Below, piece after piece: positions 17,455 through 25,651 of a stretch of 64,000 nt of DNA. Position 1 is the first letter of the stretch, and the number at the start of each line of letters is the position of its first letter. Made by a program: the position numbers and the translations under genes. The DNA comes from Flavobacterium ajazii (lineage in GTDB: Bacteria > Bacteroidota > Bacteroidia > Flavobacteriales > Flavobacteriaceae): contig NZ_JAAEHL010000017.1 of NCBI RefSeq assembly GCF_010614725.1, positions 41,343-105,342 on the forward strand. The letters are read 5' to 3'. The notes below the pieces were generated by a model, which saw only the letters and a list, made by a program, of their open reading frames with translations, was not told the DNA's origin and did not search any database.

Positions 17455-17826
17455 ATGGAGACTATTTATACTTTTGATGCATTAAATCAAAGAATTCAGC
17501 TTTTAGAAAATCAACAAGACAAAGAATGGTGTGACATCAAAGATGAAATCGACGAAATTAAAGAAAACTTAAAACCGCTGAACCTCATTCGGAATACAGT
17601 TGAAGAAATCAATAAAACAGTAGGTTTTAAAAGTAATCTCGCTCAGTCTGCGATAAACATCGGAATAGGTTATCTGGCAAAAAAACTCGTCATAGGAAAA
17701 ACAAATTCGACTTTTAAAAACATCCTCGGGTCTGTATTACAGGTTGCCGTAACCACTTTAATTTCAAAACCGTCTGAGCATGAAACTCAGACAAAACCAT
17801 CAGAAGAAGAATTATACAAAGAGTAA
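17455..17826 (+). CDS. Hypothetical protein of the YtxH/holin gene set
   Basis: 123 residues from the ATG at 17455; a TTG at 17437 would add six residues but is less likely. The N-terminal half is a charged coiled coil (QRIQLLENQQDKEWCDIKDE). The C-terminal half has Gly/Ala-rich segments (NLAQSAINIGIGYLAKKL and LGSVLQVAVTTLIS) that could associate with membranes. Such proteins regularly follow the holin-type gene in flavobacteria. Its function is unknown. Confidence 0.85.
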   Translation: METIYTFDALNQRIQLLENQQDKEWCDIKDEIDEIKENLKPLNLIRNTVEEINKTVGFKSNLAQSAINIGIGYLAKKLVIGKTNSTFKNILGSVLQVAVTTLISKPSEHETQTKPSEEELYKE

Positions 17827-17850
17827 TTGTCTAACTAAATACAAAGTATT

Positions 17851-17949
17851 ATGGAAAAGATAAACGAAATAATCATCAAAAATGGCGTATACATTTACTC
17901 AAATTTCTATAAATGTTTTGAATATACAAGAGTATTTCTCGGTATCTAA
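17851..17949 (+). CDS. Possible 32-residue peptide at the operon end
   Basis: ATG at 17851, 24 nt after the preceding stop, with an upstream spacing like the other genes of the operon. The peptide MEKINEIIIKNGVYIYSNFY... (32 residues) is aromatic-rich with no recognised family. It may be real or a chance ORF in AT-rich DNA. The 17950-18033 stretch behind it is non-coding and leads to the terminator. Confidence 0.3.
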   Translation: MEKINEIIIKNGVYIYSNFYKCFEYTRVFLGI

Positions 17950-18033
17950 CTTGTTTATACGTTCAGCTACAACAGACGGTTAAACAGTTAATACACACTA
18001 TAAATCTAATTTTCAAAATTAGGGCCATAGAAG

Positions 18034-18070
18034 AAAGCAAAGTAAGCTACACAGGTTTACTTTGCTTTTT
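18034..18070 (+). terminator. Terminator of the stress/envelope operon
   Basis: AAAGCAAAGTAA (from 18034) pairs with the TTTACTTTGCTTT arm (18056-18068) and is followed by a T-run. It closes the 15.3-17.9 kb unit. The following bases to 18233 hold degenerate short periodic sequence (variants of CTTAGAATCTCAG) but no gene. Confidence 0.75.
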
Positions 18071-18153
18071 TTATTGTAAGATACTGAGATACTAGGGAGC
18101 TAAGATTCTGAGATTTCTCAACCGTATCTTTTCCTAAGTTCAAAACAACAAAA

Positions 18154-18174
18154 AAGCCGAACAATGTCCGGCTT
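18154..18174 (-). terminator. Terminator after prfA
   Basis: AAGCCG (18154-18159) and CGGCTT (18169-18174) form a short stem with T-rich flanks on both strands, 60 nt downstream of the prfA stop. Confidence 0.6.
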
Positions 18175-18233
18175 AATTTTTTATAGAAGTCTAAGTAAAA
18201 AAACTTAGAACTTTAGCAACTTAGAATCTCAGA

Positions 18234-19310
18234 TTAGTAAATCTCAGAAGCTTCCTTTAATTTCTCCATATTATTCACCAACTGAAGCTCTGCAACAATT
18301 TTCTGAATATCACCATTCATGATGTTTCCTAAATCGTAAAGTGTTAAACCAACTCTGTGGTCAGTCACACGGCCCTGCGCATAGTTATACGTGCGAATCT
18401 TAGCCGAACGGTCACCTGAACTTACCTGTGAACTACGTTTTGTAGCATCTTCTTCCTGTTTTTTCGCCAATTCCATTTCGTACAAACGGGAACGCAATAC
18501 GATTAAGGCCTTATCTTTATTTTTATGCTGTGATTTCTGATCCTGACATTGCGCTACTAATCCGGTTGGAATGTGGGTTAGACGTACAGCCGATTTCGTA
18601 GTATTTACCGATTGTCCACCAGGTCCTGACGAACAGAAGAAATCTATACGAACATCATTCATATCGATCTGAACATCGAACTCTTCTGCTTCAGGCAAAA
18701 CCATCACTGTAGCGGCAGATGTATGAACACGCCCCTGTGTTTCTGTCTGCGGAACACGCTGTACACGGTGAACGCCCGCTTCAAATTTTAACGTTCCGTA
18801 TACATCTTCTCCTGAAACCTCAAAAATAACCTCTTTGAAACCTCCTGAAGTTCCTTCGTTCATATCTACAACAGAAGTTCTCCATCCCATGCTTTCACAA
18901 TATTTGGTGTACATTCTGAACAAGTCACCTGCAAAAATACTCGCTTCATCTCCACCCGTTCCCGCGCGAATCTCCACCATTACGTTTTTAGCATCTTCAG
19001 GATCTTTCGGAATCAACATAAATTTGATTTCCTCCTCAAGCTGTGGCAAACGTTCTTTTGCTTCATCCAACTGCATTTTGGCCATTTCGGTCATATCTGC
19101 ATCGCTTCCGTCAGCAATAATTTCGTTGGCTTCATCAATATTGGCCAAAACAAGAATGTATTCTTCTCTCTTTTCAACCAAAGCCTTAATACTTTTATAT
19201 TCCTGATTAAGCTGTACATAACGTTTTTGATCCGCAATAACATCCGGCTGAATAATCAAATCCGAAATTTCATCAAAACGCTGCTTTACATATTGAAGTC
19301 TGTCTAACAT
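18234..19310 (-). CDS. prfA: Peptide chain release factor 1
   Basis: Recognises UAA and UAG in the ribosomal A site and triggers peptidyl-tRNA hydrolysis. The 358 residues are full length. Domain 3 has the universal GGQ motif in SSGPGGQSVNTTKSAVRL (the Gln is the site methylated by PrmC). IRTYNYAQGRVTDHR is the conserved RF1 C-terminal signature. A -7 box candidate (TAATTTTG, minus strand 19343-19336) sits 25 nt upstream. It is a housekeeping gene that marks the left border of the accessory region that starts at 19.6 kb. Confidence 0.98.
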   Translation of the reverse strand: MLDRLQYVKQRFDEISDLIIQPDVIADQKRYVQLNQEYKSIKALVEKREEYILVLANIDEANEIIADGSDADMTEMAKMQLDEAKERLPQLEEEIKFMLIPKDPEDAKNVMVEIRAGTGGDEASIFAGDLFRMYTKYCESMGWRTSVVDMNEGTSGGFKEVIFEVSGEDVYGTLKFEAGVHRVQRVPQTETQGRVHTSAATVMVLPEAEEFDVQIDMNDVRIDFFCSSGPGGQSVNTTKSAVRLTHIPTGLVAQCQDQKSQHKNKDKALIVLRSRLYEMELAKKQEEDATKRSSQVSSGDRSAKIRTYNYAQGRVTDHRVGLTLYDLGNIMNGDIQKIVAELQLVNNMEKLKEASEIY

Positions 19311-19335
19311 TTTCTAGTTCCTTTTTATTGGACTG

Positions 19336-19343
19336 CAAAATTA
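19336..19343 (-). promoter_or_regulatory. Predicted -7 box for prfA
   Basis: TAATTTTG on the minus strand matches TAnnTTTG, 25 nt upstream of the prfA ATG. The remaining 19344-19599 stretch is AT-rich and holds nothing else I can support. Confidence 0.4.
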
Positions 19344-19599
19344 CAAAATTTTTATGGAAAATTCTATCATTAACTTTTTGTGTTTTTTGATAGTAAATTT
19401 AGATGGATTAGTATTAATGATTTATTTCATAAAACAATTTTGTTAACAATTTAATTTAAAAAAAACAGGTATTTCTACTTAGTTATTTGTTAAAACTAAA
19501 GACGAGGTTTGTTCTTATTCTAAATCATGCATGTACAAAACTTTAGAAAAAATATTATAAAGCAGGATGAGACTTTTAAAGTATTAAAATAAAATAAAT

Positions 19600-20607
19600 A
19601 TGCCTAGACAAGAATTTATCAATTTAGTTAACAAAGTTAAGAAAGAAGGCAAACCTGAAAAGCTGACGATACGTGATTTATTATGGAGATTTGGTAATTA
19701 TGAAAAACGAACTAGCGGAAATGTTTGGCGCATTAATGAATATTTAAAAAAAGAAAAATTAATTATAGTTCCTAACTATCAAGGAGGTTGGGTTGATCAA
19801 TACGTAGAGCTAAAAGAAATGGACAAAGCTCGAATAAAAAGTGGAAATGAGTCAGAAGAAGAAAAGTTTGATCCAATAAATCGACTTTCAGTTTTAAAAG
19901 CTGCATCACAGATTCCTGTATCAATTACAAGAGATGCAGATTTACAAAAAGCTTTTCATTTAATGTGGAAAAATGACTACTCCCAACTTCCTGTAATGAA
20001 TAATGACAGAGAAATATTAGGAATAATTAGCTGGCAATCAATAGCAAAAGGCCTAATTACTAAGAAGGATTCAAATTGTGTCAAAGATTTTATGATAGAC
20101 GAGTATAAAATTCTATCAGAAGATACTCCTTTATTTGAATCTATTAAAGAGGTAATAAAAACAGAGATGGTTTTTGTTAAAACTCGAGAAAATAAAATTA
20201 GGGGGCCAGTAACTCCATTTGATTTAAACGAAGAATTTCTGGAACAAATTGAGCCTTTCATTTTACTCGAACAAATTGAAAATTTTATTCGTCTAATATT
20301 ACATAACAAAATTGTTTTACAAGATATACTTAAACTTCTTGTTATTTCTGATGTTTCTAGAAAAATAGAATCAATTAGTGATTTAACATTTGGCGAATAT
20401 ATTTTAATAATAGAAAACAATGAAAATTGGAATTCACTTGACCTGCCATTTATAAAAGCTGATTTTACAAATGAATTACATGAAATTAGAAAAATAAGAA
20501 ATGGAGTAATGCATTTTCATCCAGATAAAATTTCAGATGCTGAATTAAATAACCTTAGAAGCATGTCAAAATTCTTAATGGATTACATCAAAAATTTTAA
20601 CATCTAA
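19600..20607 (+). CDS. CBS-pair protein with C-terminal HEPN-like domain
   Basis: 335 residues, cytoplasmic. Residues 1-75 form a small basic domain, possibly winged-helix (LTIRDLLWRFGNYEKRTSGN, then VWRINEYLKKEKLIIVPNY). Residues about 90-205 are two CBS motifs (YSQLPVMNNDREILGIISWQ in the first, EDTPLFESIKEVIKTEMVFV in the second) that in other proteins bind adenine nucleotides. The C-terminal 125 residues are all-helical and end with the sequence RNGVMH (Arg300 to His305), an exact RNxxxH as in HEPN ribonucleases. I infer a nucleotide-sensing RNase or toxin-like effector, not a metabolic CBS protein. It stands alone between prfA and unrelated genes, in AT-rich DNA. Confidence 0.75.
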   Translation: MPRQEFINLVNKVKKEGKPEKLTIRDLLWRFGNYEKRTSGNVWRINEYLKKEKLIIVPNYQGGWVDQYVELKEMDKARIKSGNESEEEKFDPINRLSVLKAASQIPVSITRDADLQKAFHLMWKNDYSQLPVMNNDREILGIISWQSIAKGLITKKDSNCVKDFMIDEYKILSEDTPLFESIKEVIKTEMVFVKTRENKIRGPVTPFDLNEEFLEQIEPFILLEQIENFIRLILHNKIVLQDILKLLVISDVSRKIESISDLTFGEYILIIENNENWNSLDLPFIKADFTNELHEIRKIRNGVMHFHPDKISDAELNNLRSMSKFLMDYIKNFNI

Positions 20608-20789
20608 AATATTTATTTAAAAGTTTCTGATATTCTTAAATCTAACTTCTATGTGGACAGTAAATATTTACAAATTCAAAGATTACAAATTTTGTCTATT
20701 ATTATAAAAAGAGTAGTTAAAATTGAAACCAGTTCTCTAATCAAATAAAACATCCTCATAAAATTTTAAATAACTAAAAATATATAAAA

Positions 20790-21368
20790 ATGGCAACAAC
20801 ATCTTTTGCAAAAAAACTAGTTGATATTACTCAACAACAATATTCGACATATAAAAATATGGATGAATCCGAAACCAAACTTTGTAAACAAATACAAAAA
20901 TATTGGACTGAACTTGGATTTAATTTTACAAGTTGTGTTACTGTTCCTTGGTCAGCTGTTTTTGTTTCTTGGTGCATAAAACAAGCTGGAGCAACATCAA
21001 TAGAATTTAAATTTGCACAAAGCCATTCAAAATTTGTAAATAAAGCTATTACAAATAAGTTACAAAATAGTGGTGTATTTAGAGGACATAGAATAAACGA
21101 ATACCAACCAAAAATAGGAGATATTATTCATAACAATCGTAGCGGCAATACATATAACTACGATTATGCTATTAATCATGACAGTTACGAGTCTCATTCT
21201 GCAATAGTCATTGAAATTGGTGAAGATAATTCTGGTAAATATGCTTTGACAATTGGAGGCAATGAAGGTGATTCTATTAGAGTAAAGGAAATTCGTCTTG
21301 ATAAAATGGGATTCATTAAACCACGCAATACCAATCCTTTTATATCTATTATTGAAAATTTGAAATAG
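20790..21368 (+). CDS. DUF2272-like protein (papain/CHAP-like hydrolase fold)
   Basis: 192 residues. The segment VPWSAVFVSWCIKQAGA is typical of DUF2272 and related CHAP/NlpC-like domains. Downstream are KIGDIIH, and SHSAIVIEIGED with the likely catalytic His. In this fold members cleave peptidoglycan or amide bonds. No signal peptide is visible, so either it is exported by another route or it acts in the cytoplasm. The expected catalytic Cys position is uncertain; Cys residues occur at CVTVPWSA and SWC. It stands 180 nt after the CBS-HEPN gene without sign of an operon. Confidence 0.75.
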   Translation: MATTSFAKKLVDITQQQYSTYKNMDESETKLCKQIQKYWTELGFNFTSCVTVPWSAVFVSWCIKQAGATSIEFKFAQSHSKFVNKAITNKLQNSGVFRGHRINEYQPKIGDIIHNNRSGNTYNYDYAINHDSYESHSAIVIEIGEDNSGKYALTIGGNEGDSIRVKEIRLDKMGFIKPRNTNPFISIIENLK

Positions 21369-21579
21369 AAGTAGACAAACAAAATAAACAACTCATATAA
21401 ATAATTTAAGATTTTATTAAAAATTTACGCTTATGGATATGTAAAAATACTTAAGCAAAAAAACAAGTCCGCTACTTAATCAAATCTATCTGCTTACAAT
21501 ATCAGAGATGATAAATCCTTTTTATTAGGTTGAAGAACGAGTATATTAGACAACGTTACTATAAATTAAATAAATTAAT

Positions 21580-22734
21580 ATGCGGAAAATATTTAAATTT
21601 AAAGAAGTTATTGCAATAGTTTTAACAATTGTATCATCTATACTATTTTTTAAACCAGACAAATTGCAAATACTTAGCTTAAACAATGATTCACTTTTAG
21701 TTTATTCCGCACTATTAAATATAATCATATTAATAATTGCAATATTTTTATTTTCCTCAATTAGTAATGATTTCTATTTATTAAAAAGAAAACATGGAAA
21801 ATTTAAAAAACCTGAATTAGAAGATTTGAAGAAGGTTAGTCAAATTCTTAAAATCTCTGAAAAAAAGTCTGAATATTTTGTCGAAAGAACAAGTGCCATA
21901 GTTGGTCAGTTAGTCAGTAACTTTACATTATTTCTTTGGCCATTAATAATTTTTTACACACTAAACATTATTAAAGATATATTGCATTTGACCCCCTCAG
22001 ACGATTTCAAAAATTGTTCTTCTTATCTTGACTATATATACGGGCTTTCAATTGACAAAACGTCAAACGCTTTTTGGTATCTTACCATTAGCGCTTTGGC
22101 AAATATTTTTAATTTTATTTCTGGTATAGGTTTATGGGTAAGTTTTAGTATACTTTATCAAAAAACATTAGATTCTAACAATAAAAGTACTTTACATTTT
22201 GGAATTTATTATTTTCTTCTGACATTTTACATTTTATCATATATTATTTTGCTAGGCACTAAAATAGATTTTTTATCCATTAAATTGACCGTCTTAACAC
22301 TAGACATGTTTTGCAGTATTTTTAATTGCGTAGCTATGATTTTATTTTTTAACAGATTAGTACAAATACTATATTTCTATCAAACAAATCTCAAAGAAAA
22401 ATTATTGGATAAATTTTATTTTTTCATCGCAACTATTCTTTTTCCAATTTATGCTTGTTTCCAAATATTTTTTGGCGTTTTTGATCAACTTGTGTCTAAT
22501 GAAACAAATTATTACGTTGCCGTTAAAGGAATTGTTTTTTTTGTCTGCTTTTTAGGTAAACTTTTCCTTGTTCTATTTTTATATTCTTTTATTCGTATTA
22601 AATGGATGCATGCTGCTATTTTAACATTAATAGCACATGAAGAAACACCGAATGAACTTGCAAAAAATCTATCGTCAATTTCCAATTCGATTGATATGAT
22701 AAATGATGAAATTAAAAATCTCGATCAAAATTAA
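21580..22734 (+). CDS. Polytopic membrane protein of unknown function
   Basis: 384 residues with about eight hydrophobic segments (for example VIAIVLTIVSSILFF, LLNIIILIIAIFLF, FTLFLWPLIIFYTLNII, GIVFFVCFLGKLFLVLFLYS). Two soluble stretches are a basic loop after helix 2 (LKRKHGKFKKPELEDLKKV) and a C-terminal tail of about 45 residues (HEETPNELAKNLSSISNS). I recognise no family. Its base composition is as AT-rich as its neighbours. Function is open; it could be a membrane effector or a transporter-like protein. Confidence 0.8.
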   Translation: MRKIFKFKEVIAIVLTIVSSILFFKPDKLQILSLNNDSLLVYSALLNIIILIIAIFLFSSISNDFYLLKRKHGKFKKPELEDLKKVSQILKISEKKSEYFVERTSAIVGQLVSNFTLFLWPLIIFYTLNIIKDILHLTPSDDFKNCSSYLDYIYGLSIDKTSNAFWYLTISALANIFNFISGIGLWVSFSILYQKTLDSNNKSTLHFGIYYFLLTFYILSYIILLGTKIDFLSIKLTVLTLDMFCSIFNCVAMILFFNRLVQILYFYQTNLKEKLLDKFYFFIATILFPIYACFQIFFGVFDQLVSNETNYYVAVKGIVFFVCFLGKLFLVLFLYSFIRIKWMHAAILTLIAHEETPNELAKNLSSISNSIDMINDEIKNLDQN

Positions 22735-22833
22735 GGTTATTTATCGATTAGACGTCTTAAAACTAATTGATATGCTTTTTCACTAGTGCGAGCACTAAGC
22801 TATAAGTTCTCAAAATTCCGCTTGCGAGAGCTG

Positions 22834-23082
22834 CTATCTCGTAATTACATTAATATCTGTGTTTACGGTATGACTTGGCAAACTTGGCGCATCATGATGA
22901 AGCAAAAGAATACTTGCTTTTAGCAAATCTGAAACCATTAAGTTTAATTGGTTGTAACCAGATACTTTTAGTGTTACGTTAAACGAATTATCACTATTAT
23001 GTGGTTTTAGCTTTTTAAGCTTTTTTGCGGCATACATTGATTGAAGAAATTCTGCTACTCGTTCTTTATGTTTTGTTTCCAT
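22834..23082 (-). CDS. Small conserved-looking hypothetical protein
   Basis: 82 residues on the minus strand, starting METKHKERVAEFLQSMYAAK, with a charged helical first half and a second half with LNLMVSDLLKASILLLHHDA. It has no membrane segment or known motif. Two TTGTATACA palindromes lie 85-108 nt upstream of its start. I have only a weak impression of having seen similar small proteins in flavobacterial accessory regions; treat it as plausible, not certain. Confidence 0.45.
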   Translation of the reverse strand: METKHKERVAEFLQSMYAAKKLKKLKPHNSDNSFNVTLKVSGYNQLNLMVSDLLKASILLLHHDAPSLPSHTVNTDINVITR

Positions 23083-23405
23083 AATATCCTTTTTTAGTTT
23101 ATTTAGTCTTTTTATTCTAATTTTTCATAGAAACGAAATTACAAGTAATGGATAATTTTTAGAGGATTGTATACAATCGGTTGTATACAGCCGATATATA
23201 AATCTAAATAAATCCGGTAGCTTGAAATTTACTATCTGTGCTTGTAAAAGTGAGCCATAATGCAAATCTTAAAACAAAAACTACTAAACTTTTGTTTATA
23301 TTTACAAGCAGGACAAACCAATCTTTGCGGGTATGGATTGCAAATCCATGCTATCGCTATCGTGGTTAGTTAAATAAAAATCATCTAACTTTCATAATTT
23401 AAATC
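23083..23405. other. Gene-free stretch with palindromes
   Basis: No ORF that I can support. It holds two TTGTATACA palindromes (23167-23190) and, near 23325-23360, a short palindromic piece (TGGATTGCAAATCCA) followed by CTATCGCTATCGTGG. The latter looks like a dispersed intergenic repeat at the border of an accessory segment, though copies elsewhere cannot be checked from this window. Confidence 0.4.
23167..23190. repeat. Paired palindromic boxes TTGTATACA(A/G)
   Basis: TTGTATACAA (23167-23176, perfect palindrome) and TTGTATACAG (23181-23190) are spaced 14 nt centre to centre. The arrangement is operator-like. They lie upstream of the minus-strand gene starting at 23082. Confidence 0.45.
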
Positions 23406-24374
23406 ATGCTGGTAATTCGATTATTTAAAAAAATAAGCCAAACCTTATTATTTAGTTTTATTGCAATTTTGAATTCAGGATATTCGCAGGCGCAGAATAA
23501 TAAGCCCTCCTATTATTTTTACTCTCTTGAAGATGCTTTGAAATTTCCAGCAGATAGCGTACTTGGTATTACCCTTCATGGAAAAAAAATAGATAATTTC
23601 CCCAGAGAGGTTTTAAAATTTAAACATCTTAGGAGACTGGACTTAAGCAGCTGTGAATTAACTAGTGTTCCTCCTGAAATAGCTAATTTACAAGAGCTTA
23701 CTGAACTTGATTTAAAAGACAATAAACTTTTATCTATTCCAAAAGAAATAGGACAATTGATAAATCTTGAATTATTATGGATAGCGGATAATAAAATTGA
23801 AAATATTCCTAAAGAAATCGGACAACTTACAAAACTCCAGGATTTGGGACTATATTATTGTAAAATTAAAAGGTTGCCTTCTGAAATTGGTAATCTAAAA
23901 AATCTCGAAAGGATTGATCTTATACATAACGGTTTAATAGAATTACCTAATGAAATTGGTAATCTTGTTAACCTAAAAGAGTTGTTATTAGATGAAAACA
24001 ACATTTCGATACTTCCCAGGGAAATTGGTAATCTTAAAAAATTAGAACGATTAAATATAAAAAGTAATGTAATAAAATCATTACCTGCTGAAATTGGTGA
24101 ATTGGAAAATTTAATATATTTATTTGCAAACAGAAATAGAATTATAAGTATCCCGCCTGAATTATCTAAACTTCAGAAAATTGAATATATAAATTTTGCA
24201 TTTAACCAAATAACTACTTTACCAGAAGAATTGATACATTTAAATGTGTCAACTTTAACACGAATAGTTTTTGAAGGTAATCCTATTCAATCTATTCCGA
24301 AATCCATGTTTCCCTTTTTTGAGAAATACAATTATGCATATTCAGATAAAATTAGTGAATTAGCATCAAAATAA
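23406..24374 (+). CDS. Secreted leucine-rich repeat protein
   Basis: 322 residues. A signal peptide (hydrophobic LLFSFIAILNSGYSQAQ) is followed by a short lead-in. About ten leucine-rich repeats of 23 residues then follow, with consensus LxxLxLxxNxIxxLPxEIGxLxN (for example LTELDLKDNKLLSIPKEIGQ). The repeats form a curved binding surface in this family, usually for protein contacts. No T9SS C-terminal domain is evident, so the protein may stay in the periplasm or on the surface. The repeats are regular, with no frameshift. Confidence 0.92.
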   Translation: MLVIRLFKKISQTLLFSFIAILNSGYSQAQNNKPSYYFYSLEDALKFPADSVLGITLHGKKIDNFPREVLKFKHLRRLDLSSCELTSVPPEIANLQELTELDLKDNKLLSIPKEIGQLINLELLWIADNKIENIPKEIGQLTKLQDLGLYYCKIKRLPSEIGNLKNLERIDLIHNGLIELPNEIGNLVNLKELLLDENNISILPREIGNLKKLERLNIKSNVIKSLPAEIGELENLIYLFANRNRIISIPPELSKLQKIEYINFAFNQITTLPEELIHLNVSTLTRIVFEGNPIQSIPKSMFPFFEKYNYAYSDKISELASK

Positions 24375-24567
24375 TCATGTTGTATAATTAATCATTTAAT
24401 CCGGATAGCCCGAATATAGCTTTAAGTTTCGATAACGCAGCTGCAAGTCCGCACTGCCAAATACAAATTTTTAAAAGACTTTGCGCCTTTGCTAAAACCG
24501 CCTACATATACAAACTTCTGATTTTTGCTATAATTATTTTTTAAATTTACACAACAACACACTCCAT
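24375..24567. other. Gene-free stretch before the DUF5995 fragment
   Basis: No coding region can be supported. The sequence includes a GC-richer patch near 24400-24520 (for example GCAGCTGCAAGTCCGCACTG) unlike the surrounding AT-rich DNA. This is possibly the remains of a mobile or recombined segment. The short + strand ORF at 24707-24928 overlaps the fragment that follows and is rejected. Confidence 0.35.
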
Positions 24568-24780
24568 TCGCTCCTGTATACATGCTTCTCTTCCTTCTTC
24601 TGGCACTAGAACAAATTCATTCGCAAATTTCCAGGCATCATCTCTGGCAGTTTTCATACTAAAATCAATAAAGAAATTATCTATTTTACTCGTCAATTTT
24701 AAGATAATGGTAAGCGTTTACCAAATTTTGATCAGGCATTTTTCAACATGCCCTACGAGATTGCTGAGAATAATATTTCT
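24568..24780 (-). pseudogene. Fragment of a DUF5995-family gene
   Basis: This stretch aligns without gaps to 29335-29547, inside the intact DUF5995 gene, with about 13 differences in 212 bases by hand count (about 94% identity). It covers roughly residues 140-210 of that protein. Neither the N- nor the C-terminal part is present and there is no start codon, so it is a remnant. It is in the same orientation as the intact gene, making a direct repeat 4,767 bp apart. Confidence 0.85.
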
Positions 24781-24962
24781 ATTTCAGAAGTTAATTTTCC
24801 AAAAAAACAAGTGCTTCTCACAATCTATCCAGCCACCTGAATTTTTACATTTCTCAAAATTGGTCGTTATAAGCCAATATTTAAAAATTGGCTTAAAAAA
24901 GCCTACTACCTTCTTTGTAACACTTTAAACAACTTGTATTTAAAGCATTATCTAAAAACATT

Positions 24963-25026
24963 AAATTGGTCAAAAAACGTCACTTAATAAAAAATGGCTT
25001 TTTTTGACCAATTTTAGATATATTTG
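24963..25026 (+). promoter_or_regulatory. Promoter with inverted repeat upstream of SatD
   Basis: AAATTGGTCAAAAAA (24963-24977) and its exact complement TTTTTTGACCAATTT (25000-25014) flank 22 bases. Directly after comes TATATTTG (25019-25026), a TAnnTTTG -7 box, 20 nt before the ATG at 25046. The right arm covers the place of the upstream promoter element, so a protein bound there would be expected to block or control transcription. The SatD product has a C-terminal HTH and could be that protein (inference). Confidence 0.55.
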
Positions 25027-25045
25027 TGTATAAAATTTTCCGAAT

Positions 25046-25651
25046 ATGATAGCAGTAATTACCGGTGATATAATAAACTCAAGAAAGGTAAATCCTGAAA
25101 TATGGCTTCCTAAACTTAAAGAATACTTTTCAAAAATTATATTAGATTCTGAAAAGTGGGAAATATATAGAGGCGACAGCTTTCAAATTGAAGTCGAAAT
25201 AGAAAAAGCTCTGGAAATTGCAATATCTATAAAAGCCTTAATAAAATCTAGTAATCAAATAGATGTAAGAATGTCAATTGGTCTGGGCGATAAAAATTTC
25301 AAAGGAAAAAAAATTACTGAATCTTATGGAACTGCCTATATAAACTCAGGAGAAAGTTTCGAAAAGATTAAAAATAATACATTAATCCTGCGAAGTCCAT
25401 TTAGCGAATTTGACGATTACTTTAACCCAATACTGAAATTACTCAGTTTTATAAGTGATAACTGGAAACCTGTTACATCTGAAACTATATTTTACACCTT
25501 AACACACAGAGAACTTTTACAAAAAGAAATAGCCGAAAGACTGTCAAAAGACAAAACAACTATTAACAAAGCTTTAAAAAGAGGAGGCTACGATGAAATA
25601 ATAGAAATAATAGATTTATACTCTCAAAAAATACAACAATGGTTGAATTAA
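25046..25651 (+). CDS. SatD family protein
   Basis: 201 residues. The N-terminal 145 residues follow the pattern of class III cyclase/GGDEF-like palm domains: a first strand with an acidic residue (VITGDIINSR, Asp8), a hairpin with RGDSF (Asp44), a helix, then VRMSIGLGD. The C-terminal 50 residues are a helix-turn-helix (LTHRELLQKEIAERLSKDKT). SatD proteins are widespread, and the name comes from the Streptococcus mutans acid-tolerance operon; their activity is unknown. The cyclase-like reading is my inference. The next gene, DUF3307, overlaps by 13 nt. Confidence 0.85.
   Translation: MIAVITGDIINSRKVNPEIWLPKLKEYFSKIILDSEKWEIYRGDSFQIEVEIEKALEIAISIKALIKSSNQIDVRMSIGLGDKNFKGKKITESYGTAYINSGESFEKIKNNTLILRSPFSEFDDYFNPILKLLSFISDNWKPVTSETIFYTLTHRELLQKEIAERLSKDKTTINKALKRGGYDEIIEIIDLYSQKIQQWLN

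Noticed and set aside
24707..24928. 73-residue + strand ORF
   Set aside because: It overlaps the antisense of the DUF5995 fragment; the intact copy has the same antisense frame open (29267-29659), which shows it is a shadow.
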